A stretch of 64,000 nucleotides of DNA from Ruminococcus sp. GTDB taxonomy: Bacteria > Bacillota > Clostridia > Oscillospirales > Ruminococcaceae. Below are positions 26,425-35,815 of this stretch, one piece after another. A program made the position numbers and the translations under genes. Under the pieces are notes generated by a model. The model was not told the origin of the DNA, did no database searches, and worked only from the letters and a program-made list of their open reading frames with translations. The DNA is taken from positions 1-64,000 of the forward strand of contig JAFYFU010000044.1 in NCBI GenBank assembly GCA_017543595.1. Reading direction: 5' to 3'. Position 1 is the stretch's first letter. Each line of letters opens with the position of its first letter.

Positions 26425-26515
26425 AGCGGACGCAGGTACTGCCATAGTGCGTCTGCACAAAAATCGGCTGTCCGCTGCCGTAAAGCGGAAACCGCATAAA
26501 TATATAATATGCGGT
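26425..26515 (+). promoter_or_regulatory. Structured 5' leader with competing helices
   Basis: Helix A: GCGGACGCA (26426-26434) with TGCGTCTGC (26448-26456). Helix B: AGCGGAC (26425-26431) with GTCCGCT (26470-26476), which overlaps A and so excludes it. Helix C: CCGCT (26472-26476) with AGCGG (26484-26488), which excludes B. Helix D: ACCGCAT (26491-26497) with ATGCGGT (26509-26515), directly beside the ribosome binding site CGGAG. Not a riboswitch class I recognise. Confidence 0.45.
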
Positions 26516-26528
26516 ACGGAGAATTTAT

Positions 26529-28844
26529 ATGGATGTAATGCTTATCGGTACCTCTTTCAGTGATGAGATACACGGAACAAGCAACGGAAAGAAAACCGGC
26601 TGCGGCGTGAATCTCCTCAGAGCAGGAAATGACACCAAATACCGCCAGATAGGAAGAATGAACGACCTTAAAGAGATTACCTGCGAAAAATGCAAGGAAA
26701 AAATCGCCAAGGAAATGATTAAAGCCGACAAAAAGGAAATGTCCCGACTCCTCAAAGAAGAAAGGGCAAGAATGAAAGCCGGCATCGAAGATGAAGGTAT
26801 AGTTCCGCTCGGAAATACCACCGCAAGAATAACAGGTACTCCCGTAACCCCCAGAACTCCCGAACCACCTCCTGCTCCCGCTCCTCAGCAGGCTGCACCG
26901 GTGCGTGAACCCGAACCCGTCCGCCGTCCCGAACCTGTACAGCAAGCTCCCACAAGGACTATCCCCGGAACAGGCGTTCCCATGGACGATGACCTCGCCC
27001 GGTTCGCTATAAATGCTCCTGCTCCCGAACAGCCTGCACCTGCTCAGAACAATGACGATGACTTCCTCGCTCAGTTCGCTGTAAATGCTCCTGCTCCCGA
27101 ACAGCCTGCACCTGCTCAGAATAATGACGATGATTTCCTCGCTCAGTTCGCTGTAAATGCTCCTGCTCCCGAAAAACCTGCGCCTGCCCAGAATAATGAC
27201 GATGACTTCCTCGCTCAGTTCGCAATTGACCCCAACGCACAGCAGCAGAGCAGCGAAAATGATGACATAATGAATATGTTTTCAATCGGAAATCAGCCGC
27301 AGGAAACTATTGAACAGCTTCCGCAGGACGAACCTTCACCCGTTCAGGGTATGTATGACAACGATTCAAGCGTTGTAGATGTTGAGGAACAGAACCTCAC
27401 CGCAGTAAATGAACCTCAGCAGCCACAGAATAATGCATGGGATATATTCGCAAATCAGTTCTTCGGTATGCCCGGAGAAATGCCTGCCGAACCCGAACCC
27501 GAAGAAGCTCCCCTCGAAATGGACGATATGCCTGCGGTTGACAGACAGGCTGCACCGCCTCCTGTTCCTGCTCCGTCCGCTCCCGTTCTTGATGATATAA
27601 CCCCCGAAGAGCTTTCTCCCGTTCTTGATGAGGTTATCCCCCCTGCCCGTGAAGAATTTGAACCCGAACTCGAAGATATAGAAGTTCCGTCATTTGACAG
27701 TGTTATTCCTCCTGCAAATGAAGATATTGCTCCGCCCGAACTCGATGAAATCGAAGTTCCCGAAGTTCCTGACTTCTATGGTTCTCAGGCTCAGGAAGAA
27801 AATATTCCCGAATCCGATGATATATCAATCCCCGATTTTGAAGATGTAGCTGTTTCCGAACCTGTACAGCCTGCGCCTGTTCAGCAGCCCAAGCCTGCTC
27901 CCGTTCAGCAGCCTAAACCTGCGCCTGTTCAGCAGCCTAAACCTGCTCCTGTTCAGCAGCCTAAACCTGCGCCTGTTCAGCAGCCTAAACCTGCGCCTGT
28001 TCAGCAGCCTGCACCTGCGCCTGTTCAGTATCAGCAGCCTGCACCTGCACCTGTTCAGTACCAGCAGCCCGCACCTGCACCCGTTCAGTATCAGCAGCCC
28101 ACACCTGCTCCCGTTCAGTATCAGCAGCCCGCAGTAGGTCAGTTTATGACAGTTCCCACAGGTTATGACCAGAACGGTCAGCCCATATACGCATATATGC
28201 AGATAACAGGATATGACATGAACGGTCAGCCCATACTTGCACCCGTTGCACCGCAGGCAGGAATGGCTATGCCGTCAATGCAGCCGCAGTTTGCTACTCC
28301 CATGCAGAGTCCCGTGTCTGCTCCCAAATTCGCTTCTTCATCTCCCACACCGAGCAAATACGGCAAGGCAGGTCTTACACCCGGTCAGAAAATCGCCGCA
28401 GAAGCTGCCGCAAAGGGCAATATGATGGACGCAAATATCTCGAAGATTGCCACAAATCCCCACAGCAAATCAACATCAAATGCATTCATACACGCTATAT
28501 CCGAAGCAAAGGACAAAGCTAACCAGAGCCTTACGGATACTCAGGGACTTAAACCCTCTGCTCCTGTTATCACTTCAATTGAAGATATGCTTTCTCAGCT
28601 CGGCGACAATTCCGAAAAGGAAAAACAGATGAAGAAAGCCGCTGCCGCAAAGAATCTCCCGCAGTATGAGGAATTTACAAATACTTCTTCATTCTCGTCA
28701 AGGTCTGTGCGTCCTTCCGCTCCCAAGCCGAAAGCTCCCAAGCAGCCCGACAGACCTCTCACCAAGAAAGAACTTAAAGAACTCGAAAAACAGAGAAAAA
28801 TTGATGAGAAATTCCGCAAGGAAATGGAAAAAAGAAAAGGTTGA
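26529..28844 (+). CDS. Pro-rich multi-repeat protein with N-terminal Cys motif
   Basis: 771 aa. Seen: N-terminal segment with a His, a lone Cys (KKTGCGV) and TCEKCKEK that could bind one zinc; a long disordered Pro/Ala/Gln region with a 24-residue unit ending DDDFLAQFAVN (about 27012-27225), about six PAPVQQPK units and four PAPVQYQQ units (27880-28135); two GYD.NGQPI motifs; a basic C-terminus KKELKELEKQRK. No signal peptide or enzyme motif. It looks like a cytoplasmic scaffold with short linear motifs. Strong promoter and structured leader upstream. A TPR gene starts 9 nt after it. Function unknown. Confidence 0.7.
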   Translation: MDVMLIGTSFSDEIHGTSNGKKTGCGVNLLRAGNDTKYRQIGRMNDLKEITCEKCKEKIAKEMIKADKKEMSRLLKEERARMKAGIEDEGIVPLGNTTARITGTPVTPRTPEPPPAPAPQQAAPVREPEPVRRPEPVQQAPTRTIPGTGVPMDDDLARFAINAPAPEQPAPAQNNDDDFLAQFAVNAPAPEQPAPAQNNDDDFLAQFAVNAPAPEKPAPAQNNDDDFLAQFAIDPNAQQQSSENDDIMNMFSIGNQPQETIEQLPQDEPSPVQGMYDNDSSVVDVEEQNLTAVNEPQQPQNNAWDIFANQFFGMPGEMPAEPEPEEAPLEMDDMPAVDRQAAPPPVPAPSAPVLDDITPEELSPVLDEVIPPAREEFEPELEDIEVPSFDSVIPPANEDIAPPELDEIEVPEVPDFYGSQAQEENIPESDDISIPDFEDVAVSEPVQPAPVQQPKPAPVQQPKPAPVQQPKPAPVQQPKPAPVQQPKPAPVQQPAPAPVQYQQPAPAPVQYQQPAPAPVQYQQPTPAPVQYQQPAVGQFMTVPTGYDQNGQPIYAYMQITGYDMNGQPILAPVAPQAGMAMPSMQPQFATPMQSPVSAPKFASSSPTPSKYGKAGLTPGQKIAAEAAAKGNMMDANISKIATNPHSKSTSNAFIHAISEAKDKANQSLTDTQGLKPSAPVITSIEDMLSQLGDNSEKEKQMKKAAAAKNLPQYEEFTNTSSFSSRSVRPSAPKPKAPKQPDRPLTKKELKELEKQRKIDEKFRKEMEKRKG

Positions 28845-28853
28845 AATTAAAAT

Positions 28854-29933
28854 ATGAACTATAACGATATATTAAAGGAACTCAGAGAAAAACTCGGCGG
28901 TGATTCCGAGGAAAACCTCCGCATTTTAAGAGCTGAGGGCGACCGCTATGCAAAAGAAGGAAACCTTGACGGCATTAAAGCCGCAGGCGAACTCATCATG
29001 GAAAATATGCCCGAAGAACAAAAAGAGGAAATTAAAAGAATTACCCACATTGACGAATTGAGACTTGACGAATTTTATAACAAAATCGTTGACCTCATCA
29101 ACAAAAAGGAACTCATTGAGGCTAAAATCCTCGCAGAACGCCTTTACAAGAAAATTACGGTTGATTTTGCGGAAGGCGAAAATTCAATGTTTGTTTCCCT
29201 CAGAAACCCCTTTGAGGATAATCTCTACCGTTTCCTCTACAAAACCGAAAAGATACTCAACAGAGCTCCGTTCGACTTTGCAACATATCTCACAACATAC
29301 GCATATATCCTCGTTGAAACAGGCTCAACAATTGATGCTATTCCGATTCTTGAAAAGGCTGTTGAATTTAACCCCGTTGACTGCGGACCTAAATTTGAAC
29401 TTGCCGAAATATACAAGATAATCAAAAACAAGAAAAAGGTTTTCCAGATAACAAGAGAAACTCTCAAAGTAGCTTCCTCACCGATAGCAATAGGAAGATG
29501 CTATGCAAATATCGGATATGCCCTCACAGATTCTCAGGAATATGAGGACGCAGCCGTATTCTATACCGCTGCCGCAATGTTTGCGCCTGACCCGTCTATT
29601 CCCCTCGAAATGCAGCACCTTGCGAATTTAATCGGAAAACCGCTCACTGTTCCGAGTCGAGAAAAAGTAATTGAAGTCATGAAAAAACATGACATTGAAT
29701 ACGGTCCGGACAAAGATGTTATTTCAGTTGCCGCCCAGCTTGCCTCACACTACATAACGGAAAATGATATTCCCAATGCTTTGCAGGCTCTCAAAATAAC
29801 TTACAATCTCACACTTGACGAAAATGTCAAGAATCTGATTCTTAAATATGACCCCAAGTCTGCTATGCTCAGACCCAAACAGCAGGACAAACCCAATATC
29901 ACACAGACCGTAAACGACAACCCCGAAAATTAA
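28854..29933 (+). CDS. TPR-repeat protein, partner of the Pro-rich protein
   Basis: 359 aa, helical, cytoplasmic. Tetratricopeptide-like pairs are visible (ATYLTTYAYILVETGSTIDA then IPILEKAVEFNPVDC; CYANIGYALTDSQEYEDAAV then FYTAAAMFAPDPS). TPR arrays bind peptides of other proteins. It is 9 nt downstream of the Pro-rich multi-repeat gene and ends at a strong terminator, so the two form an operon and may interact; that is inference. Confidence 0.7.
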   Translation: MNYNDILKELREKLGGDSEENLRILRAEGDRYAKEGNLDGIKAAGELIMENMPEEQKEEIKRITHIDELRLDEFYNKIVDLINKKELIEAKILAERLYKKITVDFAEGENSMFVSLRNPFEDNLYRFLYKTEKILNRAPFDFATYLTTYAYILVETGSTIDAIPILEKAVEFNPVDCGPKFELAEIYKIIKNKKKVFQITRETLKVASSPIAIGRCYANIGYALTDSQEYEDAAVFYTAAAMFAPDPSIPLEMQHLANLIGKPLTVPSREKVIEVMKKHDIEYGPDKDVISVAAQLASHYITENDIPNALQALKITYNLTLDENVKNLILKYDPKSAMLRPKQQDKPNITQTVNDNPEN

Positions 29934-29940
29934 TCTTTTA

Positions 29941-29966
29941 ACAGGAGCTTTATGCTCCTGTTTTTT
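29941..29966 (+). terminator. Terminator of the Pro-rich/TPR operon
   Basis: ACAGGAGC (29941-29948), 5-nt loop, GCTCCTGT (29954-29961), then a run of T to 29966. Confidence 0.9.
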
Positions 29967-29997
29967 CTTTTAATCGTATTAATTTTAACTGTTTATA

Positions 29998-30026
29998 TTG
30001 ACGTATATGAAAAAAAATGTTATAAT
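29998..30026 (+). promoter_or_regulatory. Promoter for glmM
   Basis: TTGACG (29998-30003), 17-bp spacer, TATAAT (30021-30026), near consensus. Confidence 0.8.
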
Positions 30027-30083
30027 TGTATTACTGCAATTTTTTGCAGATTTTATCATTGTATTTTCAAAGGAGTATATATT

Positions 30084-31469
30084 ATGGGAAAATATTTCGG
30101 TACGGACGGTTTCAGAGGTACTGCAAACGAAAACCTTACCGCAGACCATGCCTTTAAAGTAGGAAGATTTCTCGGCTGGTACTACGGCGAACTCAAAAGA
30201 CAAAAGGGCGACAGTTCTGCCCCAAGAATAGTAATCGGAAAAGATACAAGACTTTCAAGCTATATGTTTGAATATTCCCTTGTAGGCGGACTTACCGCAT
30301 CAGGCGCAGACGCATATCTCCTCCATGTAACCACAACACCTTCCGTTGCGTATGTTTCAAGGGTTGACGGCTTTGACTGCGCTATCATGATATCCGCAAG
30401 CCATAACCCCTACTATGACAACGGTCTTAAACTCATCAACGGTCAGGGCGAAAAAATGGAGGACGATGTTATAAATCTCGTTGAGGCTTACCTTGACGGA
30501 AACCTCGAAGCTTTCGGTCAGAAATGGGAGGAACTCCCTTTCGCAAAGGGAGAAAAAATAGGAAAATCAATTGACTACGTTTCGGGAAGAAACAGATATA
30601 TCGGCTATCTGATTTCCCTCGGAATGTATTCTTTCAGGGGCATGAAAATAGGTCTTGACTGTGCCAACGGTGCATCATGGAATATCGCAAAAGCCGTGTT
30701 TGACGCTCTCGGTGCGGAAACTCATGTCATAAACGCTGAACCCAACGGAACAAATATAAACAGAAACGCAGGCTCTACACATATAGAAGTTTTACAGAAA
30801 TATGTTGTTGAAAACAATCTCGATGCAGGCTTTGCCTATGACGGTGATGCCGACAGATGTCTCTGCGTTGACGAAAAGGGAAATTTAATCTCAGGTGACC
30901 ATATTTTATATATCTACGGCAGGTATATGAAAGAAAAAGGAACTCTCATAAACAATACTGTTGTTGCAACTGTTATGTCGAATTTCGGGCTTTTCAAGGC
31001 TTTTGACGAAATAGGCATAAATTACGCCAAAACCGCTGTCGGTGACAAGTACGTCTACGAATACATGAAAGAAAATAACTGCTGTATAGGCGGTGAACAG
31101 TCAGGTCATATTATTTTCTCAAAGTATGCCTCGACAGGTGACGGAATACTCACAAGCCTTAAAATTATGCAGGTTATAATGTCCAAAAAGAAAAAATTAA
31201 GCGAACTCGCCGCACCCCTTGTGATTTATCCGCAGGTTCTCGAAAATATCAGAGTAAAAGACAAGACACTCGCTCAGAATGACCCCGATGTCAAAGCCGC
31301 TGTTGCAAAAGTTGCCGAAAAACTCGGCGATACAGGCAGAATACTCGTCAGGGAAAGCGGTACAGAACCACTTGTCCGTGTAATGGTTGAGGCAGACAGT
31401 GAGGAAATCTGCCGTAAATACGTTGAAGAAGTAATTTCCGTTATAAAAGCAAACGGTCACGCCGTTTAA
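30084..31469 (+). CDS. glmM: Phosphoglucosamine mutase
   Basis: 461 aa. Converts glucosamine-6-phosphate to glucosamine-1-phosphate for UDP-GlcNAc. Seen: YFGTDGFRGTANENLTADHA at the N-terminus, the active Ser in MISASHNPYYDNGLK, metal loop DGDADRC, GGEQSGHI substrate loop and the C-terminal RESGTEPLVRVM phosphate loop. The GGEQSGH and SGTEPLVRVMVE motifs favour GlmM over other mutases. ATG at 30084 has AAAGGAG upstream; the longer upstream reading overlaps the terminator and promoter. Single-gene unit with its own promoter. Confidence 0.9.
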   Translation: MGKYFGTDGFRGTANENLTADHAFKVGRFLGWYYGELKRQKGDSSAPRIVIGKDTRLSSYMFEYSLVGGLTASGADAYLLHVTTTPSVAYVSRVDGFDCAIMISASHNPYYDNGLKLINGQGEKMEDDVINLVEAYLDGNLEAFGQKWEELPFAKGEKIGKSIDYVSGRNRYIGYLISLGMYSFRGMKIGLDCANGASWNIAKAVFDALGAETHVINAEPNGTNINRNAGSTHIEVLQKYVVENNLDAGFAYDGDADRCLCVDEKGNLISGDHILYIYGRYMKEKGTLINNTVVATVMSNFGLFKAFDEIGINYAKTAVGDKYVYEYMKENNCCIGGEQSGHIIFSKYASTGDGILTSLKIMQVIMSKKKKLSELAAPLVIYPQVLENIRVKDKTLAQNDPDVKAAVAKVAEKLGDTGRILVRESGTEPLVRVMVEADSEEICRKYVEEVISVIKANGHAV

Positions 31470-31483
31470 TTAATGATTAATAC

Positions 31484-31516
31484 ATCTCCCCTGTTCAGCC
31501 AACGGGGGAGATTTTA
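31484..31516 (+). terminator. Likely terminator after glmM
   Basis: ATCTCCCC (31484-31491) pairs with GGGGAGAT (31505-31512), followed by a short T run. Confidence 0.6.
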
Positions 31517-31564
31517 AATATAATTTTTCAAGCAATTAATAATATTTTTTCAGCAAGAATTGAC

Positions 31565-31593
31565 TTGAAAAATTACTCAAAATATGTTATAAT
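31565..31593 (+). promoter_or_regulatory. Promoter for the GH43 gene
   Basis: TTGAAA (31565-31570), 17-bp spacer, TATAAT (31588-31593). Confidence 0.7.
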
Positions 31594-31623
31594 GCAGAAA
31601 ATTTTAAGAAAAAGGTGAAATTT

Positions 31624-33096
31624 ATGAAGAAACAAGTGTTCAATCCTTTTCTCCCTCTCAATGCATACATTCCCGATGGCGAACCCCATATTTTCGGTGA
31701 CAGAGTATACCTCTACGGCTCTCATGACAAGGAAGGCGGCGAAACTTTCTGCATGGAAGATTATGAGGTTTTTTCCGCACCTGTTGACGATTTGTCGGAC
31801 TGGAAAAGCGAAGGCATAATTTACAGCGCAAAACAAGACCCCGACTATTCCGAAAAACGCCCCTATATGTACGCTCCCGATGCTGTAAAAGGTAATGACG
31901 GAAAATATTATCTCTATTACTGCCTTTCGGGAAATTTCGGTGTCGGCGGTTACTGGGGACATATAAGCGTTGCCGTCTGCGATTCTCCCGCAGGAAAATA
32001 CGAATACCTCGGATATGTCAGATATCCTGACGGCACTCCCATGAAAAAATATGTCTGTTTCGACCCCTGCGCTTTCAATGACAACGGAATTATAAGAATC
32101 TACTACGGCACACAGTATCAGGACGAATCAAACGATATCCTGAAACAGAATCCCGAAAAATTAAATGATGTTATGGAACGCTACAACAAATCCGCTGAGG
32201 AAATTCTCTCAACGGAAGATAATGTGAACGGTCCGTGCATGGTTGTCTTAGAGGACGATATGCTTACGGTAAAAGAAGAACCAAAACATATTATTCCCTA
32301 TGATGTTGACTTCGGCGGTCATGAATTTTTTGAGGCAAGTTCAATGCGTAAAGTTGGAGATAAATATTATTTTGTCTACTCCTCTCAGAAAAATCATGAA
32401 TTATGCTATGCAGTAAGCGATTTTCCCGACAGGGATTTCAAATTCGGCGGTACTCTTGTTTCAAACGGAGATATAGGCATAAACGGTATTACGGAAGATA
32501 CAAGGCTGAATATGACAGGCACTACCCACGGAAGCATTATTGAAATAAATAATCAGTGGTATGTTTTCTATCACAGACTTACACATAAATCCGATTACAG
32601 CCGTCAAGCCTGCGCCGAAAGGATTTTTATTTCTCCTGACGGAAGTATAAAACAGGCTGAAATGACCTCCTGCGGACTTAACGGAAAACCTCTCAAATCA
32701 GAAGGAAAATACCCCGCTGTTATCGCCTGCTGTATAACAAACGGTCATATGCCACACGGTTCAAATAAAATATTCACCGAAAGTTTCCCGAATGTCACAA
32801 ACTGCGGTGATGAAAGATTCATAGGCGAAATCTCGGACGGTACTCTCATAGTGTACAGATATTTTGATTTTGAAAACACAAAAAATATTTCCCTCGAAAT
32901 AAACGGAAACGCTGACGGAAAATTAACTCTTTCAACAGAAATAAACGGTTCTCCGTTTGCCGAAAAAAGTATTAACCTCAGCGGAAACAGTCAAATCTGT
33001 GAATTTGAATTTGAACCCCTGTCGGGTACTTATCCCCTCTGCATAAGATATTCAGGAAACGGCATATTAAACTTTAAAAGCCTTATATTCAGCTAA
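31624..33096 (+). CDS. Intracellular GH43 glycoside hydrolase
   Basis: 490 aa. GH43 enzymes are arabinofuranosidases or xylosidases with a five-bladed propeller. Seen: base Asp region AYIPDGEPHIFGDRVYLYGS, the modulating Asp in MYAPDAVKGNDGKYYLYY, an acid Glu likely in GHEFFEASSMRKVGDKYYF, and a C-terminal beta domain like CBM6. No signal peptide, so it probably works on imported oligosaccharides, unlike the secreted dockerin enzymes. ATG at 31624 with AAGGTG 7 nt upstream. Exact substrate not readable. Confidence 0.85.
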   Translation: MKKQVFNPFLPLNAYIPDGEPHIFGDRVYLYGSHDKEGGETFCMEDYEVFSAPVDDLSDWKSEGIIYSAKQDPDYSEKRPYMYAPDAVKGNDGKYYLYYCLSGNFGVGGYWGHISVAVCDSPAGKYEYLGYVRYPDGTPMKKYVCFDPCAFNDNGIIRIYYGTQYQDESNDILKQNPEKLNDVMERYNKSAEEILSTEDNVNGPCMVVLEDDMLTVKEEPKHIIPYDVDFGGHEFFEASSMRKVGDKYYFVYSSQKNHELCYAVSDFPDRDFKFGGTLVSNGDIGINGITEDTRLNMTGTTHGSIIEINNQWYVFYHRLTHKSDYSRQACAERIFISPDGSIKQAEMTSCGLNGKPLKSEGKYPAVIACCITNGHMPHGSNKIFTESFPNVTNCGDERFIGEISDGTLIVYRYFDFENTKNISLEINGNADGKLTLSTEINGSPFAEKSINLSGNSQICEFEFEPLSGTYPLCIRYSGNGILNFKSLIFS

Positions 33097-33190
33097 AATT
33101 CGCTGATTGCCGTTATTTGCCAAAATTAAGCCTTAAAAAAGTGCTTTATTTGTTAAAATACTGGAAATTATTATAAAATCCCCAAAACTA

Positions 33191-33219
33191 TTGACTTTTT
33201 ACCTCATAAGTGCTATCAT
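33191..33219 (+). promoter_or_regulatory. Promoter for the Wzz-like gene
   Basis: TTGACT (33191-33196), 17-bp spacer, TATCAT (33214-33219). Confidence 0.65.
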
Positions 33220-33276
33220 TGTTAAGTGTCGGATTAATCTTTTTCCGATAATATTTTATCATTTCAGGAGGTAAAA

Positions 33277-34791
33277 ATGGCTGATAATGAACGTAATCTC
33301 AGCATCACACTGAAAAATGAACCTGTTGACCAAGATGATGTCATAATTTCAATCGGTACTATATTCAAAAAGCTTAAAAAATACCTGCTTTTATGGATAG
33401 TATCCGCTGTTGTCATATTTGTTCTTTCATTCGGATATGCAACAATTACAACCCACATAACAAAAGCAAAACTCACTGCACTTGTAAGCTTTTCGTATGA
33501 CGGTATAGAAAAAGGTCTTGACCCGAAAGGCAGAGATTTTGATGTAAATACAATTAAAAACCCCGATGTCATTAAAAATGCGATTGAAGAACTTGACCTT
33601 GATATGGAACAGCTTGAATACATAAGACAAGGTATATCAATTGACGGTCTTATCCCCAAAGATGCAATCGACAGAATAACAACTTACAGAAGTATCCTCG
33701 ATAATTCCGCTACACCCAGCCTTTCCGCAGCTCAGGCTATGCTTGATGTTACATACTATCCGACACAGTACAAAGTTTATTTCGACTATAACAATACAAC
33801 ACTCACAAGCGGTGAAGCTCTTGCGGTTTTCAACAGAATACTCGAACTCTATGAGAATTACTTCTATGAACAGTACGGTTACAACGAATCGCTCGGTGCT
33901 TCAATTACTGCAATAGAATACAAGGATTATGATTACTCTCAGGCTGTTGACGTTTTTGCGTCAAATATCAAGACACTCAAAAAATATGTCCGCAAACTCT
34001 CAAATGAGGATTCTTCAAGATTCCGTTCGGCAAAAACAGGCTATACTTTCGATGACCTCTATGAAGTTGTAAATACAATAGATACAATAGACCTCGAAAA
34101 AATTTCATCTATAATAACTATAAACAATGTAACAAAAGACAAGGACGAGTCCCTCGCATACTACGATTACAGAATAAAATCACTCACAAGACAAAAGGCT
34201 CAGTATGAAGAACAGATAAACAATATAAACGATTCCATCGCAAAATACCAGAAAGACGAAATTTTCGTGTTCACAGGCGATACAGGCGAATCAAATATGC
34301 ATTCAACAGTTGCTTCCGACCAGTACGACAAAATGCTCCAACAGAAAATTGACCTCACTGCACAGCTCGCTGAAACAAAACAGAATATCAATTACTACAC
34401 CGAAAGACAGACTGCCCTCAAAGAAAAGAAAAGTTCAAGTGAAACAGATGTGCAGAAGGTTGAAAGTCTCCTCGATTCTGTTTATAAAAAAATAAATGAT
34501 GCCGTTGCACTCATAAGCGAAACATCAGACGACTACTACAAGAACGTTACATTCAAAGACGCTTACAGTATTCTCGTTCCCGCAACAGATACAACTATCG
34601 ACAGAGTTTCACGTATAGTCAACAACGCAAAAATGCCTTTCGTTATTCTTGAAGCACTCGGAGTTGCAGTATATTTTGCCGTTGCATTTATTGAAGCTCT
34701 CAAAGCTGACAGCAAAAAAAGAAAACCTGTTCCCGCAGTTCCTGCTGAGAAAGACGAAACCGAAAACAAAGACGAAAAAGAAAAGAAATAA
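33277..34791 (+). CDS. Wzz/chain-length-determinant-like membrane protein
   Basis: 504 aa. Seen: a first membrane helix near residues 36-56 (LLLWIVSAVVIFVLSFGYA), a large outer domain with coiled coil (KSLTRQKAQYEEQINNINDS, KIDLTAQLAETKQNINYYTE), a second helix near the C-terminus (FVILEALGVAVYFAVAFIEA) and a Lys/Glu-rich cytoplasmic tail. This two-helix plus coiled-coil layout is that of polysaccharide co-polymerases, which set chain length of surface glycans. No tyrosine-kinase domain is attached. AGGAGG before the ATG. Monocistronic. Confidence 0.65.
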   Translation: MADNERNLSITLKNEPVDQDDVIISIGTIFKKLKKYLLLWIVSAVVIFVLSFGYATITTHITKAKLTALVSFSYDGIEKGLDPKGRDFDVNTIKNPDVIKNAIEELDLDMEQLEYIRQGISIDGLIPKDAIDRITTYRSILDNSATPSLSAAQAMLDVTYYPTQYKVYFDYNNTTLTSGEALAVFNRILELYENYFYEQYGYNESLGASITAIEYKDYDYSQAVDVFASNIKTLKKYVRKLSNEDSSRFRSAKTGYTFDDLYEVVNTIDTIDLEKISSIITINNVTKDKDESLAYYDYRIKSLTRQKAQYEEQINNINDSIAKYQKDEIFVFTGDTGESNMHSTVASDQYDKMLQQKIDLTAQLAETKQNINYYTERQTALKEKKSSSETDVQKVESLLDSVYKKINDAVALISETSDDYYKNVTFKDAYSILVPATDTTIDRVSRIVNNAKMPFVILEALGVAVYFAVAFIEALKADSKKRKPVPAVPAEKDETENKDEKEKK

Positions 34792-34797
34792 ATTAAA

Positions 34798-34826
34798 CGG
34801 TCGGATTAAATTCCGACCGCTTTTTT
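34798..34826. terminator. Bidirectional terminator between Wzz-like and CobW-type genes
   Basis: CGGTCGGA (34798-34805) pairs with TCCGACCG (34812-34819), then C and six T. Confidence 0.85.
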
Positions 34827-34838
34827 GTTGATTTTTAA

Positions 34839-35798
34839 TTAATAGAATGTTGCAACTTCCTTTTCAGGCGGTGCAGACGGCGAAATATCAATGATATTCA
34901 GCACAGGTCCTGCGCCCTTGTACATCTTGTGTTTCTGTACATTTATCTTCGCAGTTATCATGACCCATGATTTCTGCGGAGGTATTTTGCTTTCATCACA
35001 TTCCGCAACAGCCCAGCAAAACTGGATATCCTCCACACAGCAAGTCATAATATGCCTGCCCACTGCAAAGTTATTTTTCGGGAATCTGTTATTTCGTGCA
35101 GCCATTCCCTTTAAAGTTATGGTTTTTCCGTCATATTTTTCGGGTTCTTCCATGATATCCCTGTACCACAGCGCATAATCGGTATCTTCAATGATTATGT
35201 GGTCTGCCTCAACGTCAAAGGGCAGAGGGTCTTCTATATCATCATAGGCAACCTGTCCGTCAGTGTATTCATAGCATATGTCGGCACGCCTGCTTACACC
35301 CCTGACGATTTTGTGAAATTCGTTTACGTCCATGCTTTTTTCAAAGCGGTTGAATACAACAAGTTCAGTCATATTAAATTTATCAACAACAAGACTTCTC
35401 ATATTTGCGTTGTAATTCATGAAAGTAGATGCATCTATGAATGTCATAACCTGATTGATAAGCCAGCCATCGGGCATATTCTCAAAAAGGTCATTCAGAA
35501 GCCACATACCGTTGTATTCAAGGACAACTCTTTCCGCCCTTGTTTCGGAAACAAATCTGCTGAGATTTGCCTCTGTGAGTTCTTCTTTTTCTTCAATAGT
35601 TCTTATCTGTACATTGTTCTTTTTCGGATATTTCGAGAAATCATATTCTTCAATGCCTTCCTCACATACAAGGAGGAGGGTTCTTTCACCATTGTTGAAA
35701 CGCTTGTCTTCAAGAGTTTCCTGAATAAATTTTGTCTTTCCCGATTCAAGAAATCCCAAAAAGAGATATACAGGTATTTCCTGTTCATTGTAAGGCAT
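34839..35798 (-). CDS. CobW/COG0523-type GTPase fused to a DUF1980-like domain
   Basis: 319 aa. Seen: P-loop FLGFLESGKTKFI near the N-terminus, a shortened G domain with VVLEYNGMWLL and MTFIDASTFM in the place of switch and G motifs, then a C-terminal domain with GKTITLKGMAARNNRFPKN and GRHIMTCCVEDIQFCW, matching the CC pattern of DUF1980 (YcgQ-type permease partner). The usual CxCC metal motif is absent. ATG at 35798 is preceded by GGGGTG. It follows a His-rich COG0523 gene by 17 nt. Likely role in zinc handling or in insertion of metal, by neighbour and family. Confidence 0.75.
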   Translation of the reverse strand: MPYNEQEIPVYLFLGFLESGKTKFIQETLEDKRFNNGERTLLLVCEEGIEEYDFSKYPKKNNVQIRTIEEKEELTEANLSRFVSETRAERVVLEYNGMWLLNDLFENMPDGWLINQVMTFIDASTFMNYNANMRSLVVDKFNMTELVVFNRFEKSMDVNEFHKIVRGVSRRADICYEYTDGQVAYDDIEDPLPFDVEADHIIIEDTDYALWYRDIMEEPEKYDGKTITLKGMAARNNRFPKNNFAVGRHIMTCCVEDIQFCWAVAECDESKIPPQKSWVMITAKINVQKHKMYKGAGPVLNIIDISPSAPPEKEVATFY

Positions 35799-35815
35799 TT
35801 TTTTCACCCCGTTAA

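Larger units (their letters stand above)
26123..26528. other. Divergent intergenic region, 406 bp
   Basis: Holds the promoter for the GT2 gene (minus), a promoter for the Pro-rich gene (plus) and its structured leader. Between the two promoters (about 26208-26380) the sequence is AT-rich, with no gene, repeat or clear hairpin. Confidence 0.6.

Noticed and set aside
27012..28135. CRISPR-like or tandem DNA repeats
   Set aside because: Period and variation follow codons of a Pro-rich protein (24-residue and 8-residue units) with no unique spacers.
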